DNA of 64,000 nt, from assembly GCF_004681185.1 (NCBI RefSeq), contig NZ_SRIF01000001.1, positions 1,240,001 through 1,304,000 on the forward strand. The letters are read 5' to 3'. Numbering within the stretch: the stretch's first letter is position 1; each line of letters starts with the position of its first letter. The notes beneath the pieces were generated by a model that ran no database searches, was not told where the DNA came from, and saw only the letters and a list, made by a program, of their open reading frames with translations. Positions 7,429 through 15,888 of this stretch are shown piece after piece. The translations under genes were made by a program, and so were the position numbers. The DNA is from Haloarcula amylovorans (GTDB lineage Archaea > Halobacteriota > Halobacteria > Halobacteriales > Haloarculaceae).

Positions 7429-9093
7429 TTACTCCAACCGCTTCGAGACGTACGGTCCGTCCTGTTCGTAGTCGAGTTTCTCTCGGTAGTACTCCCGAAC
7501 GCCGATGCCGGAGATGACCGCGAGTTTCGAGAACCCGGCGTCGCGGGCCAGTTCCTCGGCCTTCGCTAAGAGGCGCTTGCCGTAGCCGCGGTGCTGGTGG
7601 TCGTCATCGCCCGCGGCCTGGCCGAGTCCGACCGAGTTGCCATAGACGTGGAGTTCTCGGACGAGCGCGGCGTCCTGTAGCTCCTCTCTAACTGGATCGT
7701 TCGGGAACCGAAGCCGGCAGAAGCCTACCAGCACGTCGGTCTCGAAGTCCTCGAAGGAGATGAAGTGTTCCGTGCCGCCGCAGGCCTCGTACGTCATCAC
7801 GTCGAGTGAGACGTTTTCGGCGTCGTTCTCGCTGTGGCCCGCCTCTCGACAGCGGATGCAGTCACAGGACCAGTCGTGGTCTTCCATCTCCTTCCACGCC
7901 AGTTGCCGGAGGTTCGACTTCCAGACGCCGCCCTCAATGAAGTCCGCCGGGATGTCACGCTGGACCCGCTGGAGGCGGGTGTACCGGGGAATCATGTCCT
8001 TGATTTCCGCGACGAGTTCGGCCGCTTCCTGATTACCCAGCGGGTCGAAGTCGTTCTTCTGCCACCAGTCGTAGGTAACGGTGCCCGGCACCACGAGTGT
8101 TGGATATATCTTGAGATAGTCGGGTTTCCACTGTGACTCCGAGAAGATGCGCCGGAAGTCCTCTAAGCACATCTCCTTGGACATCCCCGGCTGGCCGGGC
8201 ATCATGTGGAAGCCGACCTTGAACGCCGAGTCCCGCAGGCGGCGGTTGGCGTCGATGCTCGCCTGGACGCCGTGGCCGCGGTGCATCTCGCGGTTGATAC
8301 GCTCGAACGTCGTCTGGACGCCGACTTCGACCTTCGTCGCGCCCAGATCGAGCATCCGGTCGATCTGCTCTGGGTCACACCAGTCCGGTTTGGTCTCGAA
8401 CGTCGTGGCGACGTTGCGCACGTCCGCCGTCTCGTTCTCCTCGATGACGTCCTCCAGATACCGGAACTCGTACTCATCGGGATCCTCGGCGAAACTCACG
8501 TCCTCAGCGGGCGTGGGTTCGGCGTCCACGTCGAAGTCGTTCATTGCCTCTAAGGCCCGCTTGACGAACCACTCCTGATAGTCGTGGCTCCGGGCGGTCA
8601 TCGTCCCACCCATGACGATGAGTTCGGCCTTGTCGACGGGATGACCGATCTCGCGCAGTTGGTTCAGGCGAAGCGTGACCTGCCCGTAGGGGTCGTAGTC
8701 GTTCTGCTCGCCGCGGGCCGCGGCAGGCTCGTGGCCGGTGTAGGACTGCGCGGAAGAGAACTCCGAGTCCGGGCCGCCGGGGCAGTAGAGACACTTCCCG
8801 TGGGGACATCGATGCGGCGACGTCATGATGGCGATGGGCGAGACGCCCGACGCCGTCCTGACGGGTTTGCGCTGGAGCACCTCCTCTAAGACTTCGCGGT
8901 GTTCCTGTGGCGCGTAGTCCAGCAACTCGGAGTTTTTCGGGACCTTCGGTGCGGAGTACTCCCGACAGACGTCCACCTTCGCCTGCTCGACGTCGTCGCG
9001 TTCGACCTCACCGGCGAGGATGCGGTCGACCAACTCCGCGCACACCTGCTGGAAGGCCTCCGTCTCGCTCGGGTCGGACGTGTCGGTACTCAT
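7429..9093 (-). CDS. elp3: Elp3 tRNA U34 carboxymethylating radical SAM/GNAT enzyme
   Basis: This 554-residue protein has the Elp3 two-domain layout. The radical SAM part carries the cluster motif C-PHGK-C-LY-C followed by PGGP, with further Elp3 signatures MGGTMTARSHDYQEWFVKRAL and GVQTTFERINREMHRGH. The C-terminal GNAT acetyltransferase domain ends with GLGQAAGDDDHQHRGYGKRL, the acetyl-CoA loop. Archaeal Elp3 acts alone without Elongator partners to make cm5U at the wobble position of tRNAs, using acetyl-CoA. The length is standard. The ATG at 9093 fits the family N-terminus (an acidic region before VDRILAGEV). It lies downstream of a repeat-rich gap separating it from the cupin gene. Confidence 0.95.
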   Translation of the reverse strand: MSTDTSDPSETEAFQQVCAELVDRILAGEVERDDVEQAKVDVCREYSAPKVPKNSELLDYAPQEHREVLEEVLQRKPVRTASGVSPIAIMTSPHRCPHGKCLYCPGGPDSEFSSAQSYTGHEPAAARGEQNDYDPYGQVTLRLNQLREIGHPVDKAELIVMGGTMTARSHDYQEWFVKRALEAMNDFDVDAEPTPAEDVSFAEDPDEYEFRYLEDVIEENETADVRNVATTFETKPDWCDPEQIDRMLDLGATKVEVGVQTTFERINREMHRGHGVQASIDANRRLRDSAFKVGFHMMPGQPGMSKEMCLEDFRRIFSESQWKPDYLKIYPTLVVPGTVTYDWWQKNDFDPLGNQEAAELVAEIKDMIPRYTRLQRVQRDIPADFIEGGVWKSNLRQLAWKEMEDHDWSCDCIRCREAGHSENDAENVSLDVMTYEACGGTEHFISFEDFETDVLVGFCRLRFPNDPVREELQDAALVRELHVYGNSVGLGQAAGDDDHQHRGYGKRLLAKAEELARDAGFSKLAVISGIGVREYYREKLDYEQDGPYVSKRLE

Positions 9094-9180
9094 CGGGTTA
9101 CCCGAAGTCGTCGTCTCGCGCGAATAAGCGTGTCGCTCGCTGGATGCAGCGTGGGTCTCCGTCGCGGAGCACGTCGCTTC

Positions 9181-9413
9181 GTGTCGCTATTCGAGGGCCG
9201 CCCTCCCGTTGTCGCGCGCCCCTCGCTACTGCTCCGCGGTTCCCTGCGCTCGCGGTTGCACCGCTCGCATTCGAGGCGCTTCACGCCTCGCAGTCACCGC
9301 GTCGCCTTGAGGTTCTTCGCTTCCGCTCAGACCCTCGCTACTCACGGGTCACTTCGTTCCCCGTTCGTTTTCGAGACCCCTCGTTTCACTCGGGGTCTCG
9401 CTACTCCCAATAC
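9181..9413. repeat. GC-rich repeat array with CTCGCTACT anchors, 307-bp gene-free gap
   Basis: The gap 9094-9400 has no credible gene. It is filled with short diverged repeats whose anchor is CTCGCTACT, at 9222-9230, 9333-9341 and 9396-9404; the last overlaps the stop codon of the cupin gene (cta at 9401-9403). The last two anchors are exactly 63 bp apart. A perfect palindrome of 9 bp arms (cgagacccc...ggggtctcg, 9372-9400) precedes the cupin stop and could fold in its transcript. The array is visibly related to that at 27847-28112. Confidence 0.7.
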
Positions 9414-9886
9414 TCCATCTCCGCATCCCTGTCCAGATACGTCGAGAGCGTTCGCTCGTCGCTGTCGCCGCCGGGGGCCGCGCCAGCGTAGAGGCCCACC
9501 ATCTCCTTGTCAGGATAGACCGTGATGTCGGGTTCCTCCATCGTCGAGACCACGAGGAGCCGGAGGCCGTCGTCACCTGCCTCGATCTCGTGGGCGCTCT
9601 CCTCGCCGGCGGGGAGGGCGATATAGTCCCCGGATTCGAGCGCGTGTTCCGTTGAGTCGGGACCCAACCACAGCGTCCCGCCACCGTCGAGGACGAACAG
9701 CGCCTCCTCGTTGCCCTCGTGATAGTGCCGGAGCCACATTCGGTTTCCCGACTCGACCGCGTAGAGACTCGTCCCGAGTTCCTCGCCGCCGGCGGCCGCG
9801 CCCAACTGCTTGCGCTTGAACGCGCGCTGGCCGTGTTCGTAGCTCGTCCACTCCAGGTCGTCGGCGTTGACGGGGCCGTCGCTCAT
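9401..9886 (-). CDS. Cupin domain-containing protein
   Basis: This 161-residue protein has a single cupin barrel. Cupin motif 1 is seen around MWLRHYHEGNEEALFVLDGGGTLWLGPD (a metal-binding H-x-H-like pair with a following E), and motif 2 around LPAGEESAHEIEAGDDGLRLLVVS. The N-terminus DDLEWTSYEHGQRAFKRKQLG is typical of haloarchaeal cupins with a short strand-swapping arm. The role could be a small sugar isomerase, dioxygenase or storage-type cupin; the sequence does not say. It is 41 bp downstream of the DHH-domain gene on the same strand. Its 3' end is embedded in the repeat array. Confidence 0.83.
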   Translation of the reverse strand: MSDGPVNADDLEWTSYEHGQRAFKRKQLGAAAGGEELGTSLYAVESGNRMWLRHYHEGNEEALFVLDGGGTLWLGPDSTEHALESGDYIALPAGEESAHEIEAGDDGLRLLVVSTMEEPDITVYPDKEMVGLYAGAAPGGDSDERTLSTYLDRDAEMEYWE

Positions 9887-9927
9887 GTCACGACTGACGA
9901 CGGTCGCGGTGAAAAAGCTCCGCGAAG

Positions 9928-12141
9928 CTACAGTTTGTCGCCGAGAGCCGACAGGAGCGCGTCGAGCACGGCGTCGCGCTCACCGGCCAGGTAGCGAATC
10001 GAGCCTTCGCGGGCGCTCCGCGGTGCGACGCCGCCTTCCGGCGCATCCTCGGCGACGGTGTCGGCCAGTTCGTGGATGTCCACGTCTGCGTCGGTGCGGA
10101 CGTACAGCGTGTCCGTAGAGATGCCGACCACGGCGTCGGCCTCGTCGCGAATGTCGCGGTGGAGTTCGTCGAGCAAAAGCGCCTCCGGCGGGAACTCGTA
10201 CTGGTGGGAGTACGCGTCCGTGTCCAGCACGGCCACTTCGGTGTCCTCAACGGAGCGGTAGTCGAGGTTGGCTTTCGCCGTCGAGACTTCGTCGTCCACT
10301 CGCTCGCGGAACTGCTCCGCGATGTGACCGGCCAGGCCACCCACGTCGTCCTCGTCGTCACCGAAGACGAGGTCGGTGATGAGCTCGCGCTTGTCCTCGT
10401 AGGACTGGTAGTGCGCCTCCAGCGCGACGGCCTCGCGGAGCTGCGTGACTGCGTCGTCGTCGTAGCCCGCCTCGCTGGCGGCCTCGTGGTAGGCGTCGGG
10501 GACGCCCTCCCAGAAGCTGACCGCGGGCAGGTGGCGGAGGTCGTCGCGCACGTCGTCGTTGACGTGAGCGGCGACGTTGGCGGCCAGCGCCGTCGCGGTC
10601 GTCTCGGGCGCGTCGGCCAGGCTCGGCGAGACGACGGCGTCCACGGCGTCGGTGACCGCACCGTCGACATCGATGTCGTCGACGAGCACTGTCGGCGCGC
10701 CGTAGACGTTCAGCAGGTCGAAGCCGTCGAGGCTCTCGCGGGTGCCGCCGGCGGCGACGAAGACGAAGAGCGGCAGTTGCTCGTCGTGGCGCGCGCGGTT
10801 GTCGAGCATCGTCGACGTGTCCTTGGTCGCGTCGTCCATGTCGTAGACGCCGCCTTCGAGCGGTCGACGGTCGAAGTAGTGGTACTGCGCGTCGGTGCGA
10901 CGGTGCTGGTCAGTGACCATCGGGAGCGTCGCGCGTTCGAGCGCGCTGCCGGCGAGGTAGCCGTCGGCCGTGTTGGCGTGCCGGACGATGACCGGGCGGT
11001 CGGTGAGAACCGCCTTGCGAATCTCCGTAGCCGCTTCGACGAGGTCCTCGGAGAGGGCGTCGATGGCCGGGTCGTCGGCCAGCGGGTCGGCGCTGTCAGG
11101 GCGGGCCTCGTCGTCGAGGGCGTCCGTGAGTCGTTGTTCGACCTCGTCGCGCTCTGCGTCTTCGAGGACCGAGAGGTCCTCGGTCTCGACTTGAATCTCG
11201 CCGCGGCGGCGGCGCACTTCGCCGCCGAATCGGGCAAAGTCCCCCTCCTCGACCTCGGGGTAAGCGCGGACGCCTGCCTCGACGAACGCGGCGCAGTCGA
11301 CGGTACCGGTCTCGTCGTGGAGTTCGAACACCGTCGGGCCGGAGGTCTGTCGGATGTTGACGACCTCGCCTTCGAGGCGAACGTCCTCGCCGACGTGCTC
11401 CGAGAGCGCTCCGACGACGACCGCCTGCGGTTCCGCGTCGGTCGCTTCAGCGTCGGCCGCTTCAGCGTCAGTCGAGTCCGCCACTGTTTCTTCAGTTTGT
11501 TCTTCGACGACCGCAGCGCTCCCGCCGCTCTGGGCGGTTTCCGTCTCCGTCGTCGCTGCGTCGTCGTCCTCGTCGCCCGTCGCACCGACGCTGCCGCCAG
11601 CACCGTCTACGCGCTCGGCGTCGCTCGACTGGCTGACGGCTCCGGTGGTGGGTTCCGACTCGGCGGACTCGCCGCTCTCGTCGTTCCGGTCGGTCGTCTC
11701 GTCCCGCGCGTTACCGTTTCCCGAATCCGCCGCACTTGCCTCTGCCTCGTCCGCTTCTTCGAGCAGCGTCGAGTGACCGACGTCGGGGTCGTCGACGAGG
11801 ACGCCGCGGAACTCGCGTTCGGACTGACGGATAGACCAGCCGAGGTCGATGTTGCCGTTGTCGCGAACGTTCTTCACCTGGACGTACACCTCGTCGCCAG
11901 AATCCCAGTCGAGGGAGTCGAGTCGACGGTCTAGTTCACTCCGGTGGAGGAGCCCCGTGACGCTGTCGCCGATGTCGACGAAGACACCGAACTCGGCGAA
12001 CCCGTCTACGGTACCTCTGTAGTACCGATCGACGGACAGTTGGTCAGCGCTGTTGCCTCGGAATACGAACAGGGCGTCCTCCTCGTGGAGGTCACAGATA
12101 CGTCCTTCGACGGACGTGCCGCAAATGATACACGAACCCAT
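9928..12141 (-). CDS. Zinc finger-S1-OB-DHH (RecJ-like) protein with altered catalytic motifs
   Basis: This 737-residue multidomain protein has a zinc finger at residues 1-18 (C-IICG...C). An S1 RNA/ssDNA-binding domain at 40-110 contains YRGTVDGFAEFGVFVDIGD. An acidic low-complexity linker runs from about 125 to 240, and an OB-fold follows at about 240-330. A DHH/RecJ-like domain fills the rest. In active relatives the first motif contains HADTDG and the third VDHH; here they read RHANTADGY and VDDIDVDG, so several metal-binding residues are missing. It may bind single-stranded nucleic acid without cleaving it, as proposed for Cdc45-like RecJ paralogues. The gene stands upstream of the cupin on the same strand. 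Confidence 0.82.
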   Translation of the reverse strand: MGSCIICGTSVEGRICDLHEEDALFVFRGNSADQLSVDRYYRGTVDGFAEFGVFVDIGDSVTGLLHRSELDRRLDSLDWDSGDEVYVQVKNVRDNGNIDLGWSIRQSEREFRGVLVDDPDVGHSTLLEEADEAEASAADSGNGNARDETTDRNDESGESAESEPTTGAVSQSSDAERVDGAGGSVGATGDEDDDAATTETETAQSGGSAAVVEEQTEETVADSTDAEAADAEATDAEPQAVVVGALSEHVGEDVRLEGEVVNIRQTSGPTVFELHDETGTVDCAAFVEAGVRAYPEVEEGDFARFGGEVRRRRGEIQVETEDLSVLEDAERDEVEQRLTDALDDEARPDSADPLADDPAIDALSEDLVEAATEIRKAVLTDRPVIVRHANTADGYLAGSALERATLPMVTDQHRRTDAQYHYFDRRPLEGGVYDMDDATKDTSTMLDNRARHDEQLPLFVFVAAGGTRESLDGFDLLNVYGAPTVLVDDIDVDGAVTDAVDAVVSPSLADAPETTATALAANVAAHVNDDVRDDLRHLPAVSFWEGVPDAYHEAASEAGYDDDAVTQLREAVALEAHYQSYEDKRELITDLVFGDDEDDVGGLAGHIAEQFRERVDDEVSTAKANLDYRSVEDTEVAVLDTDAYSHQYEFPPEALLLDELHRDIRDEADAVVGISTDTLYVRTDADVDIHELADTVAEDAPEGGVAPRSAREGSIRYLAGERDAVLDALLSALGDKL

Positions 12142-12206
12142 TAGACGACGAAAGCAGGCGCTGCCTAAAACTGTTGTCGAATTACTTGCGTCAGCGGCGC
12201 GCCGAT

Positions 12207-12470
12207 TCAGTCCAGCACGTCGCTCTCCGATTCAAGCATTTCGAGGCCAGAAGCGACCGCTCTGGCCTGGTCGGGGAACAGCGAGATCTCCACCTCGCTG
12301 CCTTGTTCATCTTCGAAGGCAAGTTTCACTCGCTTGTCACCGTACTCGCGGACGTCGACGCCCTCGACGTCGTACAGTTTGATAGTCGCCTGCTTGTTCG
12401 ACGGGCCGACGTTCTTGAACGCGCCGTCTTTCAGTTCCAGCATGAACTGCTCGATGTCGATGCTGAGCAT
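12207..12470 (-). CDS. Conserved small haloarchaeal protein of unknown function
   Basis: This 87-residue protein is predicted to be an alpha/beta soluble protein. It starts MLSIDIEQFMLELKDGAFKNVGPSNKQATIKLYDVEG, has a central beta-rich segment (RVKLAFEDEQGSEVEISLFPDQA) and ends with an acidic helix. There is no cysteine, signal peptide or membrane segment. The SLFPDQARAVASGLEML part resembles PilZ-like or single-strand-binding small domains only superficially. I do not recognise the family. It is 65 bp upstream of the DHH gene and on the same strand. Confidence 0.65.
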   Translation of the reverse strand: MLSIDIEQFMLELKDGAFKNVGPSNKQATIKLYDVEGVDVREYGDKRVKLAFEDEQGSEVEISLFPDQARAVASGLEMLESESDVLD

Positions 12471-12494
12471 ATCGGAGACGTGCGCCGCCGACGC

Positions 12495-13127
12495 CTAAAA
12501 CCCACTACTCGACGCGAGCGTCGTCACGGCGTGAAAGCCCCGAAAGCCGTACCCGAAGACGATGGCGGCGGGAAGCGCCGCGAGGACGGCCGCCACGCCC
12601 AGGCGGAGTTCGTGGACGACGGCGGTGCCAACGACGTACAGCCCCGCCCCCCAGACGGTGACGAGAACCCGGAGTTCCGGCGAGGGGAGACCTGCGAACA
12701 CACAGGGTGCCATCGCGTAACAGAGCACCTGCACCGTCTCGCTGACGCCGCCGCGGTCGGCGGCGACGGGAATCAACAGCAGCGTCTGGAGCGCCGCCGT
12801 CAGGTGTACCGTCGCCGGCGCGACGAAGACGACGACCGCGAGCAGGACGAGGACTGCGATGCCAGGCGTGAACTCGCCGATGGCGGGATACGCGAACGGG
12901 CCAGTCGAGACGACGCCGCGGCGGGCCAAGTCGACGACGAGAAAGCGGCTCAGCTCTTCGAGTGCGACGACCAGCGCGGCGAATATCAGCCCCGGCGCTT
13001 GATCGCCGGGCGCGACGCCGGTCCGGAAGAACCGTCTCGGGCGCACGAGAATCTCTCCCCACGCGCGAGCCAGCGCGGTCGGTCCCCTATCGCGCCCGCC
13101 GGTCGTGTTCTCGACCCACTGTGTCAC
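12495..13127 (-). CDS. Yip1-domain membrane protein
   Basis: This 210-residue protein starts at GTG 13127. The N-terminal WGEILVRPRRFFRTGVAPGDQAPGL matches the amphipathic entry of Yip1/YIPF proteins (RPRRFF.. pattern common in archaea). Five membrane segments follow. A polar Pro/Gly loop (CYAMAPCVFAGLPSPEL) between segments 3 and 4 is also typical. Yip1 proteins in archaea have no established role; they may help membrane protein organisation. The gene precedes the small conserved gene at 12470 by 24 bp and may be co-transcribed with it. Confidence 0.75.
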   Translation of the reverse strand: MTQWVENTTGGRDRGPTALARAWGEILVRPRRFFRTGVAPGDQAPGLIFAALVVALEELSRFLVVDLARRGVVSTGPFAYPAIGEFTPGIAVLVLLAVVVFVAPATVHLTAALQTLLLIPVAADRGGVSETVQVLCYAMAPCVFAGLPSPELRVLVTVWGAGLYVVGTAVVHELRLGVAAVLAALPAAIVFGYGFRGFHAVTTLASSSGF

Positions 13128-13198
13128 GCCCGGACGTAGCGACTCGGTGAGTATGACAGTTGCGAGTCAGCCTTTCCGGTCGGTTCGGGGAGGTACAT

Positions 13199-15025
13199 TT
13201 AGGAACGCTGCGCCACGAAATTGACGTCCGCGAACTCGAATCGGGCTCCGCCCGCCGCGCTCTCGGTCACCCGAAGCGACCAGTCGTACACCGACGCCAA
13301 CTCCCGTACGAACGCTAACCCGAGTCCGGTCCCGCCGTTGTCGGCCGCCGTCGTCACGCCCATCTCGAACACACGTTCCCTCTCAGCCGCCGGGATTCCG
13401 CCCCCGTCGTCCGCCACGAAGAAGCCGTCCTCCATCTTGCCGACCCGAACGGTCGCGTCGTTTCTCCCGTGCTGGATGGCGTTCTCGAAGAGGTTCTGGA
13501 ACAGGTGGTGGATGTACGTCTCGTCGGTCTCTATCTGGATGTCGGTCTCGACCTGCAGCGTCGCCTCGGGAGTGTTGAGCGACTCCCACGCCTCTCGCGC
13601 GGCGGGTCCGAGCGAGATCCCCTCGCTCTCGCCGATTGCGGCCTGTCCCTGAGTGACCACTAACATGACGTCGATCATGTTCTCGATGCGGTCGAACGCT
13701 TCCGTGACGTACTCGGTGGCCTCGGCGTCCGTCTCCTCGGGGAGTTGTTGGCTGTAGATCTGCCCGATGGTGACGGGGTTTCGGAGTTCGTGAGCGAGCA
13801 TGCTGGCGAAGCTCTCCAGACGCTGGTTCGACGCCTCGAGTTTCCGCTCGTGTTCGACTCGCTCGGTGATGTCCTGGACGGTCATGCCCACTTGCCGGTT
13901 CGTCGTCCCTTCGATCGTGAACGCGTGACACTGTAGGACGCGCTCGCTCAGTTCGAGCACACGTTGAAACGCGCCTCTCGTTCCGGTCTGTACGATATCT
14001 TCGAAGACGTTGATCCACTCGTCCGGGATGCCGAACGCCTGCTCGCGGACCGTCGTCCCGACCACGTCCTGAACGCCAGCGTATCGTCTGAAAGCCGGAT
14101 TCGCTTCCACGTAGCGGAAGTCAGTCGGTTCATCCGGCGCGGTGTCCGCAGCCTCGACGACACAGTAGCCCTCAGTCATCGAGTCGAACAGGGTGCGATA
14201 GCGTTCCTCGGACTCGCGCAGGTCGTCGTAGAGCCGAGCGTTCTCGATGGCCGCCGAGGCGACGTTGGCCAGTTGGACGAGGAGTACCTCGTCAGCCTCC
14301 GTAAACTCGCCACGGTATTTATCGGAGACCTGAATCAGCCCCATGTTCTGTCCCTCCGAGCCGATTATCGGGACCGCCAGCCATCCCCGCATCGGGGGAT
14401 GTTCGTCCTCGTCGTCGCCGAAGGCGTTCCACGCCGGATGGGACTCGAGTTCCGACTGCGTCATCCGTATCGGCTCGTTCCGTTCACAGACCAGCGCGTA
14501 GATACCGCTCCCGTCGGGTTCGTTGCTGTAGTCGCTGTACTCGGCGTACTTCTCCGACAGCGAAACCGCGTTGATCGCCTGTCCCCAGTCTTGGTTGACG
14601 GTACGACTCGTGACGGACTGGTGGGCACCGACCAGACTTCGCGCTTCTTCGGTGATATGGCGTAGCAGTTCGTCCAGGTCGTCGGAGACGTTGAGCTGCG
14701 TGACGAACCGGGCGAGTCGGCTGTGTTTCTTCAGCAGCCACTGACGCGAGGGTTCGGTCTCCTCGTCGGCCGGTGCGTCGGTCAGTGTGAGGTCCGGTTC
14801 CGTATCCTCGACCTCGTCCCGGTCGGACGGCCACCAAACTCGCTCATCGCCGACGTCCTTCGTCCGCAGCACGTTCTGCTCGACGAGGTCGCGTAGCTCT
14901 GGGCGGACCGTCTGGGGCGGATAGCCGGTCTCGTCGGCGACTTCGGGCGTCGTGTGCGGTTCGTAACCCCTCTCGTCGAAGACTTCGAGGATTACTTCCG
15001 ACGGTGCTCGCTCTGGGCCAGGCAT
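13199..15025 (-). CDS. Sensor histidine kinase: winged helix-GAF-PAS-HisKA-HATPase
   Basis: This 608-residue kinase has no membrane segment. Residues 8-66 form a winged-helix-like domain (VILEVFDERGYEPHTTPEVA...TVRPELRDLVEQNVL...ERVWWPS) of the kind used by haloarchaeal transcription factors. A GAF domain spans about 100-268, and a PAS domain about 273-390 (SEERYRTLFDSMTEGYCVVE). In the HisKA domain the phospho-acceptor is H412 in MLAHELRNP. The ATPase domain at about 500-605 has NLFENAIQHG, DDGGGIP and GGTGLGLAFVREL. No response regulator is adjacent, so the partner is elsewhere. The N-terminal DNA-binding-like fusion is unusual. Confidence 0.9.
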   Translation of the reverse strand: MPGPERAPSEVILEVFDERGYEPHTTPEVADETGYPPQTVRPELRDLVEQNVLRTKDVGDERVWWPSDRDEVEDTEPDLTLTDAPADEETEPSRQWLLKKHSRLARFVTQLNVSDDLDELLRHITEEARSLVGAHQSVTSRTVNQDWGQAINAVSLSEKYAEYSDYSNEPDGSGIYALVCERNEPIRMTQSELESHPAWNAFGDDEDEHPPMRGWLAVPIIGSEGQNMGLIQVSDKYRGEFTEADEVLLVQLANVASAAIENARLYDDLRESEERYRTLFDSMTEGYCVVEAADTAPDEPTDFRYVEANPAFRRYAGVQDVVGTTVREQAFGIPDEWINVFEDIVQTGTRGAFQRVLELSERVLQCHAFTIEGTTNRQVGMTVQDITERVEHERKLEASNQRLESFASMLAHELRNPVTIGQIYSQQLPEETDAEATEYVTEAFDRIENMIDVMLVVTQGQAAIGESEGISLGPAAREAWESLNTPEATLQVETDIQIETDETYIHHLFQNLFENAIQHGRNDATVRVGKMEDGFFVADDGGGIPAAERERVFEMGVTTAADNGGTGLGLAFVRELASVYDWSLRVTESAAGGARFEFADVNFVAQRS

Positions 15026-15122
15026 ACCTCTAACTACGGCGGTAAATTATCTGCTTTACCGTCCTATATTTAACGGTCGTGTGGGACTGTCGACCGGAGC
15101 CGCTGCTATCGGTCTTCCTGTT

Positions 15123-15261
15123 AATCGTCCGCACCTGTGCTACAGACGCTTCCGCCTCGGGCACGCTACCGCGGCTCTCGTACTCAATCGTCTGCACCTT
15201 CGACCCGGCCGCTCACGGCTCAGGCACGCTGGCGCGGCCTTCGCGGCTAATCGTCCGCGCC
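15123..15261. repeat. 63-bp tandem repeat, three units, at the 3' end of the FMN reductase gene
   Basis: The 13-mer aatcgtccgcgcc recurs with one or two changes at 15123, 15186 and 15249, exactly 63 bp apart. The third copy covers the stop codon of the FMN reductase gene. At the matching phase each unit carries a trinucleotide that reads as a stop on the minus strand: tta (TAA), tca (TGA) and cta (TAG), each preceded by codons for Asp-Asp. This looks like an old tandem duplication of the gene's 3' end. Confidence 0.75.
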
Positions 15262-15825
15262 GACGTTCTCCGTGCTTTCGAAACACGGCGGGTCCGGTTC
15301 GATGTTGGCGTACTGGACCGCCTCCTCGCCGAGTCTGGCGACTCGTTCGTCGATGTCCGGGTCGGTGATTTCGCCCGCTTCGACGGCGTTTCTGGCTCGC
15401 GGGATAGCCGCCTGGTGGGGGATGACCCACGAGTTCAGCGCCCGGCAGACCGAGCGGAGGTGTTCGAGCGCCGTGATGGGGAAACTGCCGCCGGCGACGG
15501 CGAGCAGTCCGACGGTCTTGTGCTCGAACTCGTCGAACCCGCAGTAGTCGAGCGCGTTCTTCAGCGGCGCGGAGAACGACCCGTGATACACCGGCGTGCC
15601 GAGGAGGATCGCGTCGGCCTCCGAGACGGCGTCGGTCAATCGAGTCGCGTCGCCCGCTTCACGGGCGTCGGCGTCGAAGACCGGGAGGTCGAACTCACGG
15701 AGGTCGAGCAGTTCGGTCGTCCCTCCGGCCGCTTCGGCCTCGGCGAGGGCGCGTTCGACGGCGACGCGTGTGTAACTCTCGTCGCGGAGGCTCCCAGCGA
15801 TGCCGACGACGTGCGGTCTGGACAT
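15247..15825 (-). CDS. NADPH-dependent FMN reductase family protein
   Basis: This 192-residue flavodoxin-like protein has the phosphate-binding loop GIAGSLRDESYTR at residues 8-20. The FMN-contacting segments are LLGTPVYHGSFSAPLKNALDYC, with the P-V-Y-x-G pattern, and VGLLAVAGGSFPI. This matches the NADPH-dependent FMN reductase/chromate-quinone reductase family (YieF/SsuE/ArsH-like), which reduce quinones or flavins in the cytosol. The length is normal. The last residues (ENVGADD) belong to a 63-bp tandem repeat extending downstream. Confidence 0.9.
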   Translation of the reverse strand: MSRPHVVGIAGSLRDESYTRVAVERALAEAEAAGGTTELLDLREFDLPVFDADAREAGDATRLTDAVSEADAILLGTPVYHGSFSAPLKNALDYCGFDEFEHKTVGLLAVAGGSFPITALEHLRSVCRALNSWVIPHQAAIPRARNAVEAGEITDPDIDERVARLGEEAVQYANIEPDPPCFESTENVGADD

Positions 15826-15888
15826 GCGTTAGCTCAGGGCCGGACAGATTAAAAGAGGCGGCGAAAGCGTGGTTCGTTCGGGTCACCG

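Noticed and set aside
10072..11934. 620-codon plus-strand open frame opposite the DHH gene
   Set aside because: It is antisense to a protein with clear S1 and DHH-like domains, and its translation is Val/Arg-rich without family features, as expected from the mirror frame of a GC-rich gene.
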